A stretch of 54,527 nt of DNA. Origin: Akkermansia muciniphila (GTDB lineage: Bacteria > Verrucomicrobiota > Verrucomicrobiia > Verrucomicrobiales > DEV007). The translations under genes and the position numbers were made by a program. Within the stretch, counting starts at the first letter, position 1. Every line of letters begins with the position of its first letter. Positions 8,304 to 16,776 of the stretch are shown one piece after another. The notes under the pieces were generated by a model. That model made no database searches, was not told the DNA's origin, and saw nothing but the letters and a program-made list of their open reading frames with translations. The stretch lies in contig CAMCXS010000039.1 of NCBI GenBank assembly GCA_945883495.1, positions 1 through 54,527 on the forward strand, in the 5' to 3' direction.

Positions 8304-9181
8304 TTCTTTAAAGGTGACTTCAAGAACAGCGCCTCGATTCCATGGTGCTCCGCGATCGGTCGACCCGATTCTGCTCCATGCACCAACAGAGCGGTGGCCC
8401 ATGCATCCGCCTGCATGGCACTGCGGGCGATCACGCTGACGGAAACGGTGTCATGGGTGACGGGCTGCCTCGTCCGTGGATCAATGATGTGGCCTCTCTG
8501 AGTGTAGTTGCCCGAGGTGGCGAGTGCTTCGTTGTACAGACGCAGGGTTGTGAAGATTTGCCCGGCGGGAGCCCCAGGGGTTTGCACTCCAGTGGGCCAT
8601 CCAGCGCCATCTGGGCCCGAGCCGCGAGCCAGCAGCTCGCCGCCAATCTCGAGGAGAAAGCTCCGGTGGCCGGTCGATTCCAAGCGGCTGGCGATTCGGT
8701 CCAGAGCAAGCCCCTCGACGAAGCAGGAGAAGTCAAGAGTCGCTGATGCCCGTTGTTTGATGAGAGTTTGAGAGGCTGACTCGAAGGAGATTGCACCGAA
8801 GCAAGGCACGGAATTTGGATCGGCCAAGGCTGGCGGCCCGTAACCAAACGCCGCGACGAGAGGCCCGACGGTTGGATCGAGAACCCCTTCGGTGCGGTTG
8901 TGCATCTCAGCGGCGAATTGAATGGCGGCGGCGAGTTCAGCGGACGCGGCGAAGGGCAGTGCGGCTGGATGGCGATTGAAGCGGGAGATCTCCGATGCGG
9001 GGTTCCAGGTAGAGAAAATCGATTCCAAGGAGTCGAGCTCGGATTGAATTTCGTTTTGATCGACCGGAGTCTCCAGGGTGTGCAGTGACCAAGTCGTGCC
9101 CATGGTCCGGCCGCCGTACACCATCGCAAAAGGAGGCTTGGTGCACTGGCTGCACAAGGCGGAAACGGTGAGCGAGAGCAT
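8300..9181 (-). CDS. apbE: ApbE-like FAD:protein FMN transferase (first copy)
   Basis: ApbE transfers FMN from FAD to a Ser/Thr of exported FMN-binding domains. The 293-residue product has the early GGRTMGTTWSL, the LDPTVGPLV segment, IDPRTRQPV and the Mg-site region ADAWATALLVHG. The loop that normally reads DLGGIAKGYAVD is here DFSCFVEGLALD, which loses the Gly pair and the Lys, so this copy is divergent. The N-terminus from ATG 9181 is hydrophobic with Cys residues (MLSLTVSALCSQC), consistent with export. It follows, by 20 bases, a gene with two ApbE target motifs and is surely its partner. A GTG at 9199 is an alternative start. Confidence 0.9.
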   Translation of the reverse strand: MLSLTVSALCSQCTKPPFAMVYGGRTMGTTWSLHTLETPVDQNEIQSELDSLESIFSTWNPASEISRFNRHPAALPFAASAELAAAIQFAAEMHNRTEGVLDPTVGPLVAAFGYGPPALADPNSVPCFGAISFESASQTLIKQRASATLDFSCFVEGLALDRIASRLESTGHRSFLLEIGGELLARGSGPDGAGWPTGVQTPGAPAGQIFTTLRLYNEALATSGNYTQRGHIIDPRTRQPVTHDTVSVSVIARSAMQADAWATALLVHGAESGRPIAEHHGIEALFLKSPLKN

Positions 9182-9201
9182 GACGATACCCGGTCTCACG
9201 G

Positions 9202-10842
9202 CTACCCCCAAAGCGCGATTGCGGCTCCTGCGGCGAGAAGTCCGAGAGCGGCCCAGTCTCGGCTCTCGAATCGATGTTGAGATGCCCCAGTGCGCAGAAA
9301 GCGGAGCAAGGCCCCGGTCGGACAACCGAACTTGCAGTAGGCTAGCGGATGGAAGACGGAGGCGATGAGCCCAACGAGGGCAATCGTGACGCTGGCCATC
9401 CCCGAGGCGCGGAAGATCCAGGCATCAAACGGTTCAAACGCCGCGAGATTGATTCTCGCCCCGGCAGTCACGGCCAGCAGCAAGGCGCTAAGCAGGAGAA
9501 AGGGGATCTTGGTCATCCATTGATTGAGTGTTGCCGGTAGAACGAATTTCTTATTGGTAAGCCTTCCGAGCCATTGTTGGGCGGCGCCATGCGGGCAGAG
9601 ATGGTGACAGTAGATCTGTTTACCAGTAAACAGGGGAACCAGCAGGGCAGCGAGGGTCAAAACGGCAAGGCCGGGAAGGCTCCGCCAGGCAATTCCATGC
9701 GTCGCCCAACCAGCCAGGAGAGCTTGGGAAACCAGATCGCCAGCGATCAAGCCGACGTAGCCGATGAGAATGCCATTCCAGATCCAGCGAACCCAGCGGT
9801 TGCCTCGCCACGAACTGAAGGTCAGAACGCCGGCCAAGCAGACGATGGCGATGAGCAAGCCGTCCCGCAGTTCAAAACGGAAGCGGGAGGCGTTTCCTAT
9901 GGATGACTCGTTGAGCCGCCGCTGAACGCCTTCGACAACAGCCAAGCTGGTGCGAGTCGCCCCGGAAACGCCGGAAACGCCTTCACGCTGGAGGTCGAAG
10001 TTTCGCATCGATTCGACGCTCCGGCCGGAAAAGCCCGGGAGAAACCGGGAGTCCTTGGTCGCCACGGAGAGGTATTCCTCCGTTTCATACGAATCGCGGA
10101 CCCGGATCTCGCGGATGACCTTTCCGGTGGGATCGAGGACGACGATCGTATCGGTTGGGCCTTTGTAGCCAGTCACTGGATCGCTCGCCGGTGAGGTTCG
10201 CAAGACGCGTCCCAGGACAGCGTCGCGGGCATTAAGGACCACGACGCCGCCCAATGCCGCCGGATCGTGTTCCAGCTTGGTAGCGGTTGGGAAGAGAGGT
10301 TGAAGCTCCCTGAGCTCCAGTGGATACGGGAAGAGAAGCGACGCCCGTTCCGCGCTGCCGAGAGCGCGCAAGATGCCACGGGTGATCGCAGAACTTGTGA
10401 GTGTGGCGCCGCTGACATTGCGGATGAGACCTGCGTCGGGAAGGGTGCGAACTTGGTCCCAATACTCCGCGTCCTCCAGAACGCGCCGAACATGATCCGC
10501 CGTATCTCCGCTCGAGAGAAGCTTGGCGCCTTTCACCTTTCGGTTGCGGTCAAGGGCAATCAGCGTATTGCTCGGACCGGAATACCCGATGATGTCGTTG
10601 GCGCGGGGCAGAGTCTGCATAAGGACGCCAGTCAAATCCCCGAATCCGTCGGTGACATACTGGGCGCCCGTTTCGCCATCGGGGGCGCTGATTTTGGCGG
10701 CTCCCGGGAACCATTGCTTGGCCTGCTCCTTGACTAGGGGAACGGGGCGGTCAATCGAGCGGCATTGCGAACGAATCAGGGCCATCGCCGCGATCAAGAC
10801 GGAGAGGCGCCAGAGCCGCAGCAACCAGACGCGGTGCTTCAC
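9202..10842 (-). CDS. NosR/NapH-like membrane protein with two FMN-binding domains and CxxxCP clusters
   Basis: After an N-terminal membrane anchor (VWLLRLWRLSVLIAAMALI) there are two FMN-binding (NqrC/NosR-type) domains. Each ends in an ApbE modification motif: RNVSGATLTSS with target Thr147, and SGVSGATRTSL with target Thr297. The C-terminal 200 residues hold about five membrane helices and two Fe-S or heme-linked CxxxCP motifs, CHHLCP (412/416) and CKFGCP (503/507), as in NapH and NosR. It probably moves electrons through the membrane between the quinone pool and periplasmic flavins. I chose the GTG at 10842, giving a GTGA overlap with the upstream oxidoreductase. The reading-frame extension beyond it lies inside that gene. 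Confidence 0.88.
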   Translation of the reverse strand: MKHRVWLLRLWRLSVLIAAMALIRSQCRSIDRPVPLVKEQAKQWFPGAAKISAPDGETGAQYVTDGFGDLTGVLMQTLPRANDIIGYSGPSNTLIALDRNRKVKGAKLLSSGDTADHVRRVLEDAEYWDQVRTLPDAGLIRNVSGATLTSSAITRGILRALGSAERASLLFPYPLELRELQPLFPTATKLEHDPAALGGVVVLNARDAVLGRVLRTSPASDPVTGYKGPTDTIVVLDPTGKVIREIRVRDSYETEEYLSVATKDSRFLPGFSGRSVESMRNFDLQREGVSGVSGATRTSLAVVEGVQRRLNESSIGNASRFRFELRDGLLIAIVCLAGVLTFSSWRGNRWVRWIWNGILIGYVGLIAGDLVSQALLAGWATHGIAWRSLPGLAVLTLAALLVPLFTGKQIYCHHLCPHGAAQQWLGRLTNKKFVLPATLNQWMTKIPFLLLSALLLAVTAGARINLAAFEPFDAWIFRASGMASVTIALVGLIASVFHPLAYCKFGCPTGALLRFLRTGASQHRFESRDWAALGLLAAGAAIALWG

Positions 10843-13130
10843 GGCATCCGCACGACTTGAACGGCGTCGGCATGTACCGTGCCATCCACGCCCTGGTTGG
10901 TGAGGGTCACGGAATAGGCTTGTCCCGGCGCAAAGGACCAAGTGCCGAGCACTCGATACCCCTTCTCCCCGGGAGCTTGCTGCTGGTTGACCGTGAGCAT
11001 GGTATCGCCGTCGGAGGTGCGGATCGTGACCGGCGCGTTGGAGGCGCGGTTGTCGTGAGCCTGCCAGTAGAGGCGGACTTCGTGGCTCCCGGCTTCCTTG
11101 ACGAAGAATTCAAAACGCGCCGCGCCCTCCCCGGCTTGGGGATGGTAAATGTAATGGTCCCCCACGTAATCGGAGAGGCCTTCGCCGGACTTCCAGGAGC
11201 CAATGAGCTTGGCCTCGGTGTCGTCGATCACGATGCCTTCCAGCTCTGCAGGGTCAATGAATTCAATGCCGGTTGGCAGGAATTTGGGGCCGCCCGGTGG
11301 GACGTAAATATCCGTGGTCAAAGCATCACGACGAGCCCAACCAGGCTGCCTGCAAAGCTCCTTGAGGAGATCAAGGTGGTTCTCGTAAACCCCGCGCGGC
11401 GACGTCTCGTGACGGAGAACGATCCAAGCGGCTTTGCCGATAACCTCGCCCATCATTCCGCAAGTTCGCATGACCCGGGTGGTACCGAGGGCAAGGCGAT
11501 CGACGCTGATGTTGCGCCCGGCCATGAAGAGATTCTCGATGTCACGGGAATAGAGGGTGCGGTAGGGGACCAAGTAACCCTCCTTCTTCTCGCCCTCGAA
11601 ATGACCGAACTCGGCGCGGGAGATAAAAGGATTGTCCTTGTAGCTCTTCATGTATTCCTCTTTGGGGTAATGGAGGTCCAAGCCCCAAGTAGTGGCGACT
11701 AGACCGTCGTCAAATTTGCGGCCGTTCTTGATATCGTCTCCGGTCAACACTAGGTCGCCAGTGAGGAGGCGGGACTCGCGGTTTCCGCCGATGCAGGCGA
11801 CCCAAGCCATGGACTGAGTCGCGTATTTCTCTGGAAGATTTCGCTTTAGTGAGGCAAAGGCCCCATAGACAGCACGGAGGTTCCAATCACGGATGAGTTC
11901 GAGGTCGTTGAGCGGGTGCTTGTCGAAGCCGCTTTCCCAGAACCACTCACCCTTGAGATAACTCCGGTCCCCCCAGGTGGCGGGACGCGGTTCGGGGAAC
12001 TCATCCAAGGTGAGTTCCAAAGCCCACGGCGTATCTGGCCAGGGGGCCGGCCTCCCGGTGTCCTCGGAGTACCACATGTTGCTCATGCCGAGGTGGCCCT
12101 TCTCCGCCATGGTGAACGGTGCACCTGCGAGGGCTCCGATCGTGCCGTGGCCGGTGCAATCCGCGAACAGCTTGCCGGGAAAGCGCTTCTCCTGGCCGGA
12201 GCGGGTATCGAGAGCGTGGACCGCGATGATGCGCTTGCCTTGCATCTCCACCTTGGTGCCGTGATGGTTCAGGAAGAGGGCCAAGTTCTTCTCCGCGCGG
12301 ACGATCTCTTCCTTGAGGTTGTCTCCGTACTCTTCCTCGGAGCCGGGGCTGTTCTTGGCGTGATCGGTGAATTCCTCCACGATTTCACCGAGGCGAGGGT
12401 ATTCATTGACCCGGGTTTTGCCTTGGGCCCAGACACGAACTTCACTGCTGCCGTTCCCGCCAAGGACGGGACGGTTCTGGATCAAGGCGACGCGGAGTCC
12501 TTGCCGAGCACCGGAAATAGCGGCCGCAGTTCCGGCGTAGCCTCCGCCGGTGACGACGAGATCAAACTCACCGGCATCGGGCGGCGTGGCCGGAAGCCCA
12601 AGGGCTGCCCTCCGGAATGCGAGCAATTCTTCTCCCGAGGCTGGAGGAGCCGGGGTGCCAGGCTTGCTGAAAACTATGGCGTCGCAACGGCCGGCGAAAC
12701 CAGTCAAATCGTGAAGACGGAGCTCAGTTTCCGGCGAGGTGACTTCAATGGTGCCGCCGTCCTGCCAATGCCAATCCGCCCCCGTGGTGCCAAACTCCGC
12801 GGCCACCGGTTTGCCCGCGACTACGAGCTGAAAGCGGCCCGGGGTGCCCGGCGCGGACCAGGGGCCCACCCAATCTTTGGTGCGGACGTGCACCTGCCAA
12901 GTGCCGGTGGAGGGGAAGGTCACTTGGGCGACCGCATCCTCGACTGGGCGGCCCATTCCGTGCGCCAGGAGATACGGCGATCCCATGATCTCAATAAATT
13001 GGGTGTCTAACGTCCAGCCTCCGGGAGTGGAGAAGGATTCAGCCTCGATGAAAACTTGAGCAGCGGAGAGGGAAGTGCCGGAACCGGCGCAGAACGCGAC
13101 GGCCAGGAAGGCTTGGAACAACGGACGCAT
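10839..13130 (-). CDS. Secreted FAD-dependent oxidoreductase (xanthan-lyase-like annotation family)
   Basis: A Sec signal peptide (MRPLFQAFLAVAFCAGSGTS...SAA) is followed by a beta-rich region (about 26-155) resembling a carbohydrate-binding or golvesin-like sandwich. Next comes an FAD-binding oxidoreductase core starting at DLVVTGGGYAGTAAAISGAR (about 190-209), with VLGGNGSSEVRVWAQG and FMAGRNISVDRLALGT. A second golvesin-like beta domain (about 635-760) follows. Homologues are often misnamed xanthan lyase and their substrate is unknown. It heads an operon with the flavinylated membrane protein (GTGA overlap) and apbE. The context argues that its FAD exchanges electrons with the covalent FMN of that protein at the outer face of the membrane. 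Confidence 0.85.
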   Translation of the reverse strand: MRPLFQAFLAVAFCAGSGTSLSAAQVFIEAESFSTPGGWTLDTQFIEIMGSPYLLAHGMGRPVEDAVAQVTFPSTGTWQVHVRTKDWVGPWSAPGTPGRFQLVVAGKPVAAEFGTTGADWHWQDGGTIEVTSPETELRLHDLTGFAGRCDAIVFSKPGTPAPPASGEELLAFRRAALGLPATPPDAGEFDLVVTGGGYAGTAAAISGARQGLRVALIQNRPVLGGNGSSEVRVWAQGKTRVNEYPRLGEIVEEFTDHAKNSPGSEEEYGDNLKEEIVRAEKNLALFLNHHGTKVEMQGKRIIAVHALDTRSGQEKRFPGKLFADCTGHGTIGALAGAPFTMAEKGHLGMSNMWYSEDTGRPAPWPDTPWALELTLDEFPEPRPATWGDRSYLKGEWFWESGFDKHPLNDLELIRDWNLRAVYGAFASLKRNLPEKYATQSMAWVACIGGNRESRLLTGDLVLTGDDIKNGRKFDDGLVATTWGLDLHYPKEEYMKSYKDNPFISRAEFGHFEGEKKEGYLVPYRTLYSRDIENLFMAGRNISVDRLALGTTRVMRTCGMMGEVIGKAAWIVLRHETSPRGVYENHLDLLKELCRQPGWARRDALTTDIYVPPGGPKFLPTGIEFIDPAELEGIVIDDTEAKLIGSWKSGEGLSDYVGDHYIYHPQAGEGAARFEFFVKEAGSHEVRLYWQAHDNRASNAPVTIRTSDGDTMLTVNQQQAPGEKGYRVLGTWSFAPGQAYSVTLTNQGVDGTVHADAVQVVRMP

Positions 13131-13249
13131 CGCCGACTCTCTGCCGGTCCGGCGGGCCCGGGCAAGTCTTTTCTTGATACGGCGGACGAGATTCGCGGTC
13201 CTCGCCGTGGACGAAACGGGAGGTGTGTGGTTGGTTGTCCGCCCGGAAT

Positions 13250-14581
13250 ATGTTCTCGCAGCTCAGCAATCAGCTCGAAGGCGCCTTCAAGAAACTTCGT
13301 GGTCACGGCAAGATCTCGGAGTCCAATGTGACCGAGGCCATGCGCGAGGTCCGCATGGCGTTGCTTGAGGCGGATGTCGACTTCAAGGTCGCCAAAGACT
13401 TCATCGGCGCCGTGAAAGAGAAGTCGCTGGGCACGGAGGTGCTACTCAGCGTCACGCCGGGACAACAAATCGTGAAGATCTTTCACGACGAACTCACGCG
13501 GGTCCTAGGAGGCGACTCGGCCCCCCTGGATTTGAACCCGCCGGGCCGGATTCTCATGGTGGGGTTGAACGGGGCGGGGAAAACGACCACATCTGCCAAG
13601 CTGGCGCTCCACTTAAAGAAAGAGGGGCGTCGCCCGGTTTTGGTGGCCTGCGACTTGATCCGTCCGGCGGCGATTGAACAGTTGGTGACGCTCGCCAAGC
13701 AGATCGATGTCCCGGTCTACGCGCCCTCCAAGGACGAGAAGGATGTCCTCAAAGTGGCCGAGGCCGGCCTGAAGTTTGCCTCCGAGCAACAGGCCACCGT
13801 CACCATTTTCGATACAGCTGGACGCCAGGATCTCGATCAAGGACTGATTGAGGAACTCAAGAAGCTCAACAAGCTGCTGGACCCGAAGGAGGTGCTTCTG
13901 GTGGCCGACTCCGCCACTGGCCAGCAAGCGGTTAACGTCGCTAAAACCTTCCAAGACGCGGTCGGTTTGACCGGAATCGTCCTCACTCGGGTGGATGGTG
14001 ATGCCCGGGGCGGGGCCGCTCTTTCGATGCGGACCGTCACTGGACTCCCCATCAAGTTTATAGGGGAAGGGGAAAAGCTGAATCAACTCAGCGTCTTTCA
14101 TCCCCAGCGGATGGCGGGCCGAATTCTCGGCATGGGCGACGTCGTCAGCCTGGTGGAAGCGGCCGCCGAGAACATCGATCAGGACGAAGCCATGCGGATG
14201 GCAGAGCGTCTGAAACGCGCGGAGTTCGATCTAAATGACCTCTTGGCGCAGATGAAGATGATGCGCAGTCTCGGCCCGCTAGAAAATTTGCTTGGCATGC
14301 TGCCGGGTATGAGTAAACTTGGCCCCCTTTCGGTTGATGAGAAGCAGATCCGTCGCACTGAGGCGATTGTGCTTTCGATGACACCGAGGGAGCGTTCCCG
14401 GCCGGAGATCATCAATGGAAGCCGCCGGAAGCGTATCGCCAAAGGGAGCGGTACTAGCGTCCCGGCGGTGAACCAGTTACTCCGGCAATTCTCTGACATG
14501 CGGAAGCTGATGCGAAGCAAGGGGAAGATGCGGAAGATGATGAAGCAGATGGGTGGAGGCGGAACGAAGTTCGGCTTCTGA
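13250..14581 (+). CDS. ffh: Signal recognition particle protein Ffh (SRP54)
   Basis: Ffh binds SRP RNA and signal sequences and delivers ribosomes to FtsY at the membrane. The N domain occupies about 1-85. The GTPase G domain has the P-loop GLNGAGKTTTSAKLA, DTAGRQDLDQGL and TRVDGDARGGAALS. The Met-rich M domain spans about 300-443 with GSGTSVPAVNQLLRQF and the MRKMMKQMGGG tail. I chose ATG 13250 (MFSQLSNQLEGAF), the conserved N-terminus, over a GTG 27 bases upstream. It is followed closely by rpsP and khpA, a widely conserved order. Confidence 0.98.
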   Translation: MFSQLSNQLEGAFKKLRGHGKISESNVTEAMREVRMALLEADVDFKVAKDFIGAVKEKSLGTEVLLSVTPGQQIVKIFHDELTRVLGGDSAPLDLNPPGRILMVGLNGAGKTTTSAKLALHLKKEGRRPVLVACDLIRPAAIEQLVTLAKQIDVPVYAPSKDEKDVLKVAEAGLKFASEQQATVTIFDTAGRQDLDQGLIEELKKLNKLLDPKEVLLVADSATGQQAVNVAKTFQDAVGLTGIVLTRVDGDARGGAALSMRTVTGLPIKFIGEGEKLNQLSVFHPQRMAGRILGMGDVVSLVEAAAENIDQDEAMRMAERLKRAEFDLNDLLAQMKMMRSLGPLENLLGMLPGMSKLGPLSVDEKQIRRTEAIVLSMTPRERSRPEIINGSRRKRIAKGSGTSVPAVNQLLRQFSDMRKLMRSKGKMRKMMKQMGGGGTKFGF

Positions 14582-14623
14582 CGTTTAGGGAAAACTTTTA
14601 AGAGACTGAGAAGAGGACAGATT

Positions 14624-14896
14624 ATGGCAGTAGCAATTCGACTTCGTCGCGAGGGAACCAAGAACCGGCCTTTCTACCGGATCGTTGTCGCGGATCAGCG
14701 TCACCGTCGCGACGGTCGCTTCATTGAGATGATTGGCACCTATGACCCGCTTCATGCGGAAGGTGAGACCAAGCTTGATCTAGCCAAAGCGGAAGCGTGG
14801 ATCGCCAAGGGCGCCCGTCCATCCGAAACCGTCGCCAGCATCATTAAGAAAGAACGCAGCAAGCCGAAGCCGGCGCCTGCGACGATCGACGCTTAA
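14624..14896 (+). CDS. rpsP: 30S ribosomal protein S16
   Basis: This small-subunit assembly protein has 90 residues, a normal length. It contains [27 protein letters not shown] in its first third, then [10 protein letters not shown] and [21 protein letters not shown], all conserved S16 signatures. GAGGAC 8-13 bases before the ATG is a fair ribosome binding site. It is co-oriented with ffh upstream and khpA downstream. Confidence 0.98.
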   Translation: MAVAIRLRREGTKNRPFYRIVVADQRHRRDGRFIEMIGTYDPLHAEGETKLDLAKAEAWIAKGARPSETVASIIKKERSKPKPAPATIDA

Positions 14897-14926
14897 CTCG
14901 ACTTCCGGAATGATCCGGAGTAATTG

Positions 14927-14953
14927 GGAACGGCGCGGAGCGTCGTTCCTTTT
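14927..14953 (+). terminator. Rho-independent terminator between rpsP and khpA
   Basis: GGAACGGCGC (14927-14936), loop GGA and GCGTCGTTCC (14940-14949) form a 10-bp stem with one mismatch, followed by TTTT. It ends 18 bases before the khpA start, so it would separate khpA from the ffh-rpsP transcript or act as an attenuator. Confidence 0.6.
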
Positions 14954-14971
14954 GCTTGTACGCGAATCGCT

Positions 14972-15223
14972 ATGGACGCAGGTCTTGCTCTCAAGGAGTT
15001 TCTCGAATTTGTGGTGGGCAGTCTGGTACGCTATCCCGAATCCGCCAGTGTCGTGCATGAAATGCACGGAACCAAGCATGTGTATCGGTTGCGGCTGTCG
15101 TCGGAGGACATGGGCCGGATCATTGGGCGCAACGGATACACGATCAGCTCAATTCGCAGTTTGCTGGACGCGGCTGCGGAACGGCATCATCTCAAGGCTA
15201 CCCTTCGAATCGACGAGAGCTGA
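14972..15223 (+). CDS. khpA: KH-domain RNA-binding protein KhpA
   Basis: KhpA-type proteins are single KH-domain RNA chaperones that in some bacteria pair with KhpB. The 83 residues start MDAGLALKEFLEFVVGSLVR (typical of the family) and carry the KH core MGRIIGRNGYTISSIRSLL, where GRNG replaces the more usual GKRG. I chose ATG 14972 because the family begins at this helix; the 16 upstream residues overlap the terminator. Its position after ffh and rpsP is the standard genomic context. Confidence 0.93.
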   Translation: MDAGLALKEFLEFVVGSLVRYPESASVVHEMHGTKHVYRLRLSSEDMGRIIGRNGYTISSIRSLLDAAAERHHLKATLRIDES

Positions 15224-15324
15224 CGGGAAGCAGGGGTAAGATATCGAGCAAGATAAGCGGTCCGCTTGTTCAAAGTTCACATTTTAGTTGATTGTTAGGA
15301 AGAGCCAACTAGCGTGGGTTCATC

Positions 15325-16725
15325 ATGCCTGCGCAGTATCTCAAACAGCTCGCTTTCTTCGCGCTCGGATCCTTCGTGCTCTCTTCCTGCTCGCTGACGG
15401 ACTTGCCGGACGATGACTTGATCCCTACGTCCGGGGCGATGTCCGCCACCGGGTCCAAAACCAAGTCAGCAGGGAGTTTGGCAGCAGAGGAATCGAAGCA
15501 CTCCAAGCTCCCGCTCCGTCCCCTGGAAAAGGGCGAAATGGGCGGTGATCTTGGGGTGACCGAGCCATTTCCTGATTACAATCGGGAACCGCTTCCGGCC
15601 TCCACCCGTATTTTTCTAGTGGCTGGAGGTGCTGGGGCAGCGACCTTCCTGCAGGAGATCGTGGTCCTGCGGGATTACTGGTTGAGCCAGGGCTATCGCG
15701 CGGATCAAATCGCGTGTTACTACGTGAAGCCAGAGAAGTCCGACTATGAGGCGGATCGGCGGAGATTTGATTCGATGGCAACGCGGACGCAGTCGTTCTA
15801 TTTGGCGGCGCCACACGTGCTGTTCCGGCACCTGAAGACCGTGGCATCTGCCAATCCGCGGGTGATGCATCTCTACGTGAACGGCTTGGGCAAAGCGCCG
15901 ATGAATGCCACGAGTGAAGAACGCGCTTTGGCGGCAGAGTTTCCCGAGTTCGCGGGTTGTCACCGGATCGTTCTGCGCGGAGGTCCCAGCGGCCACATGA
16001 ACGAGCGGATGCGTTTGGAAGCGCTGCGGGACGGAATCGATGCGCACTACTTGGTCTTCAACGCCCAGTTTTTGGCGGAGGCGCTCAATGAATTCCCGGC
16101 GTCTTGCGAGAAGTTCGTCGTATTGAACGCGGACCATTCGGGTGGTTTTCTGACGGGAAGTGCCGGGCAGGAGGGCTTGCTGCGCGGATTATCGAACATA
16201 ACCGTGCTGGCCTCCTCTGGCCATGACCGGAAGAATTCGGACGAGGGAGGGGAGTTAAGTCAGTTCGGGGGGCTCTTCCTTTCGGCTTTGTCGAGCGGAT
16301 CGGGCACTGTGGAAGCCCGTTCGTGGCGTAGCCTGGCAAACGAGGTGGTGGTTTCCGTGGATCGTAGCGAGGGGAATGCTGGAGTGCGGGCTCGTCTGCG
16401 GAGTCGGCCCGAGTTTTTCTCCAATGTTGCCCGGGAGTCCGGCGGATTGGCGGAGTTGGCGAGTGAGCTGGCGGTGTCCGAGGAAGAGCGTGCCCGGATC
16501 GTGCCGGTCAGTGGGTTGCCAGTGTCGGGGGGAACGAGCGAGGAAGCGTCCAGCAATCTGCCTCCGCCCAGAACGGAACCACGGCGCAAAGCAGGAGCCA
16601 ATGGCGCTCCAATCATTTCTGAATCAGTCAAAGTGGAGGAACCGAGGCCGACCGCGCCGCGGACGGTGAGTCCAACCCAGGGCACGGCGGGCTCGGGCTT
16701 TGGCCGCGGGCGGTTCAACCGTTGA
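15325..16725 (+). CDS. Lipoprotein with caspase/legumain-like fold, catalytic residues replaced
   Basis: The signal peptide ends in a lipobox (FVLSSC, lipidated Cys22). After a low-complexity linker, residues about 93-325 follow the secondary-structure plan of the caspase-hemoglobinase fold. These are strand TRIFLVAGGAGAA, helix, strand ending at CYYV, strand MHLYVNGLGKAP where active members have a [SA]GHG motif, and strand KFVVLNADHSGGF where active members have D-A-C-x-S-G-G. A further strand is ITVLASSGHDRKNSDEGG, then GGLFLSAL. Thus the catalytic His is Leu188 and the Cys is replaced in ADHSGG (268-275), so it is probably non-proteolytic. The C-terminal 100 residues are Pro/Ser-rich and disordered. 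The fold call is my inference from pattern. Confidence 0.6.
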   Translation: MPAQYLKQLAFFALGSFVLSSCSLTDLPDDDLIPTSGAMSATGSKTKSAGSLAAEESKHSKLPLRPLEKGEMGGDLGVTEPFPDYNREPLPASTRIFLVAGGAGAATFLQEIVVLRDYWLSQGYRADQIACYYVKPEKSDYEADRRRFDSMATRTQSFYLAAPHVLFRHLKTVASANPRVMHLYVNGLGKAPMNATSEERALAAEFPEFAGCHRIVLRGGPSGHMNERMRLEALRDGIDAHYLVFNAQFLAEALNEFPASCEKFVVLNADHSGGFLTGSAGQEGLLRGLSNITVLASSGHDRKNSDEGGELSQFGGLFLSALSSGSGTVEARSWRSLANEVVVSVDRSEGNAGVRARLRSRPEFFSNVARESGGLAELASELAVSEEERARIVPVSGLPVSGGTSEEASSNLPPPRTEPRRKAGANGAPIISESVKVEEPRPTAPRTVSPTQGTAGSGFGRGRFNR

Positions 16726-16776
16726 AACTGTTTGCAATGCCGGTGCGCCTGGGCAAGCTGGACGACTCTTCTTTCG

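Noticed and set aside
11916-13010. 364-codon plus-strand open frame
   Set aside because: It is antisense to the secreted FAD oxidoreductase. Its translation has no recognisable motifs and an Arg/Gly-rich composition typical of frames opposite GC-rich genes.
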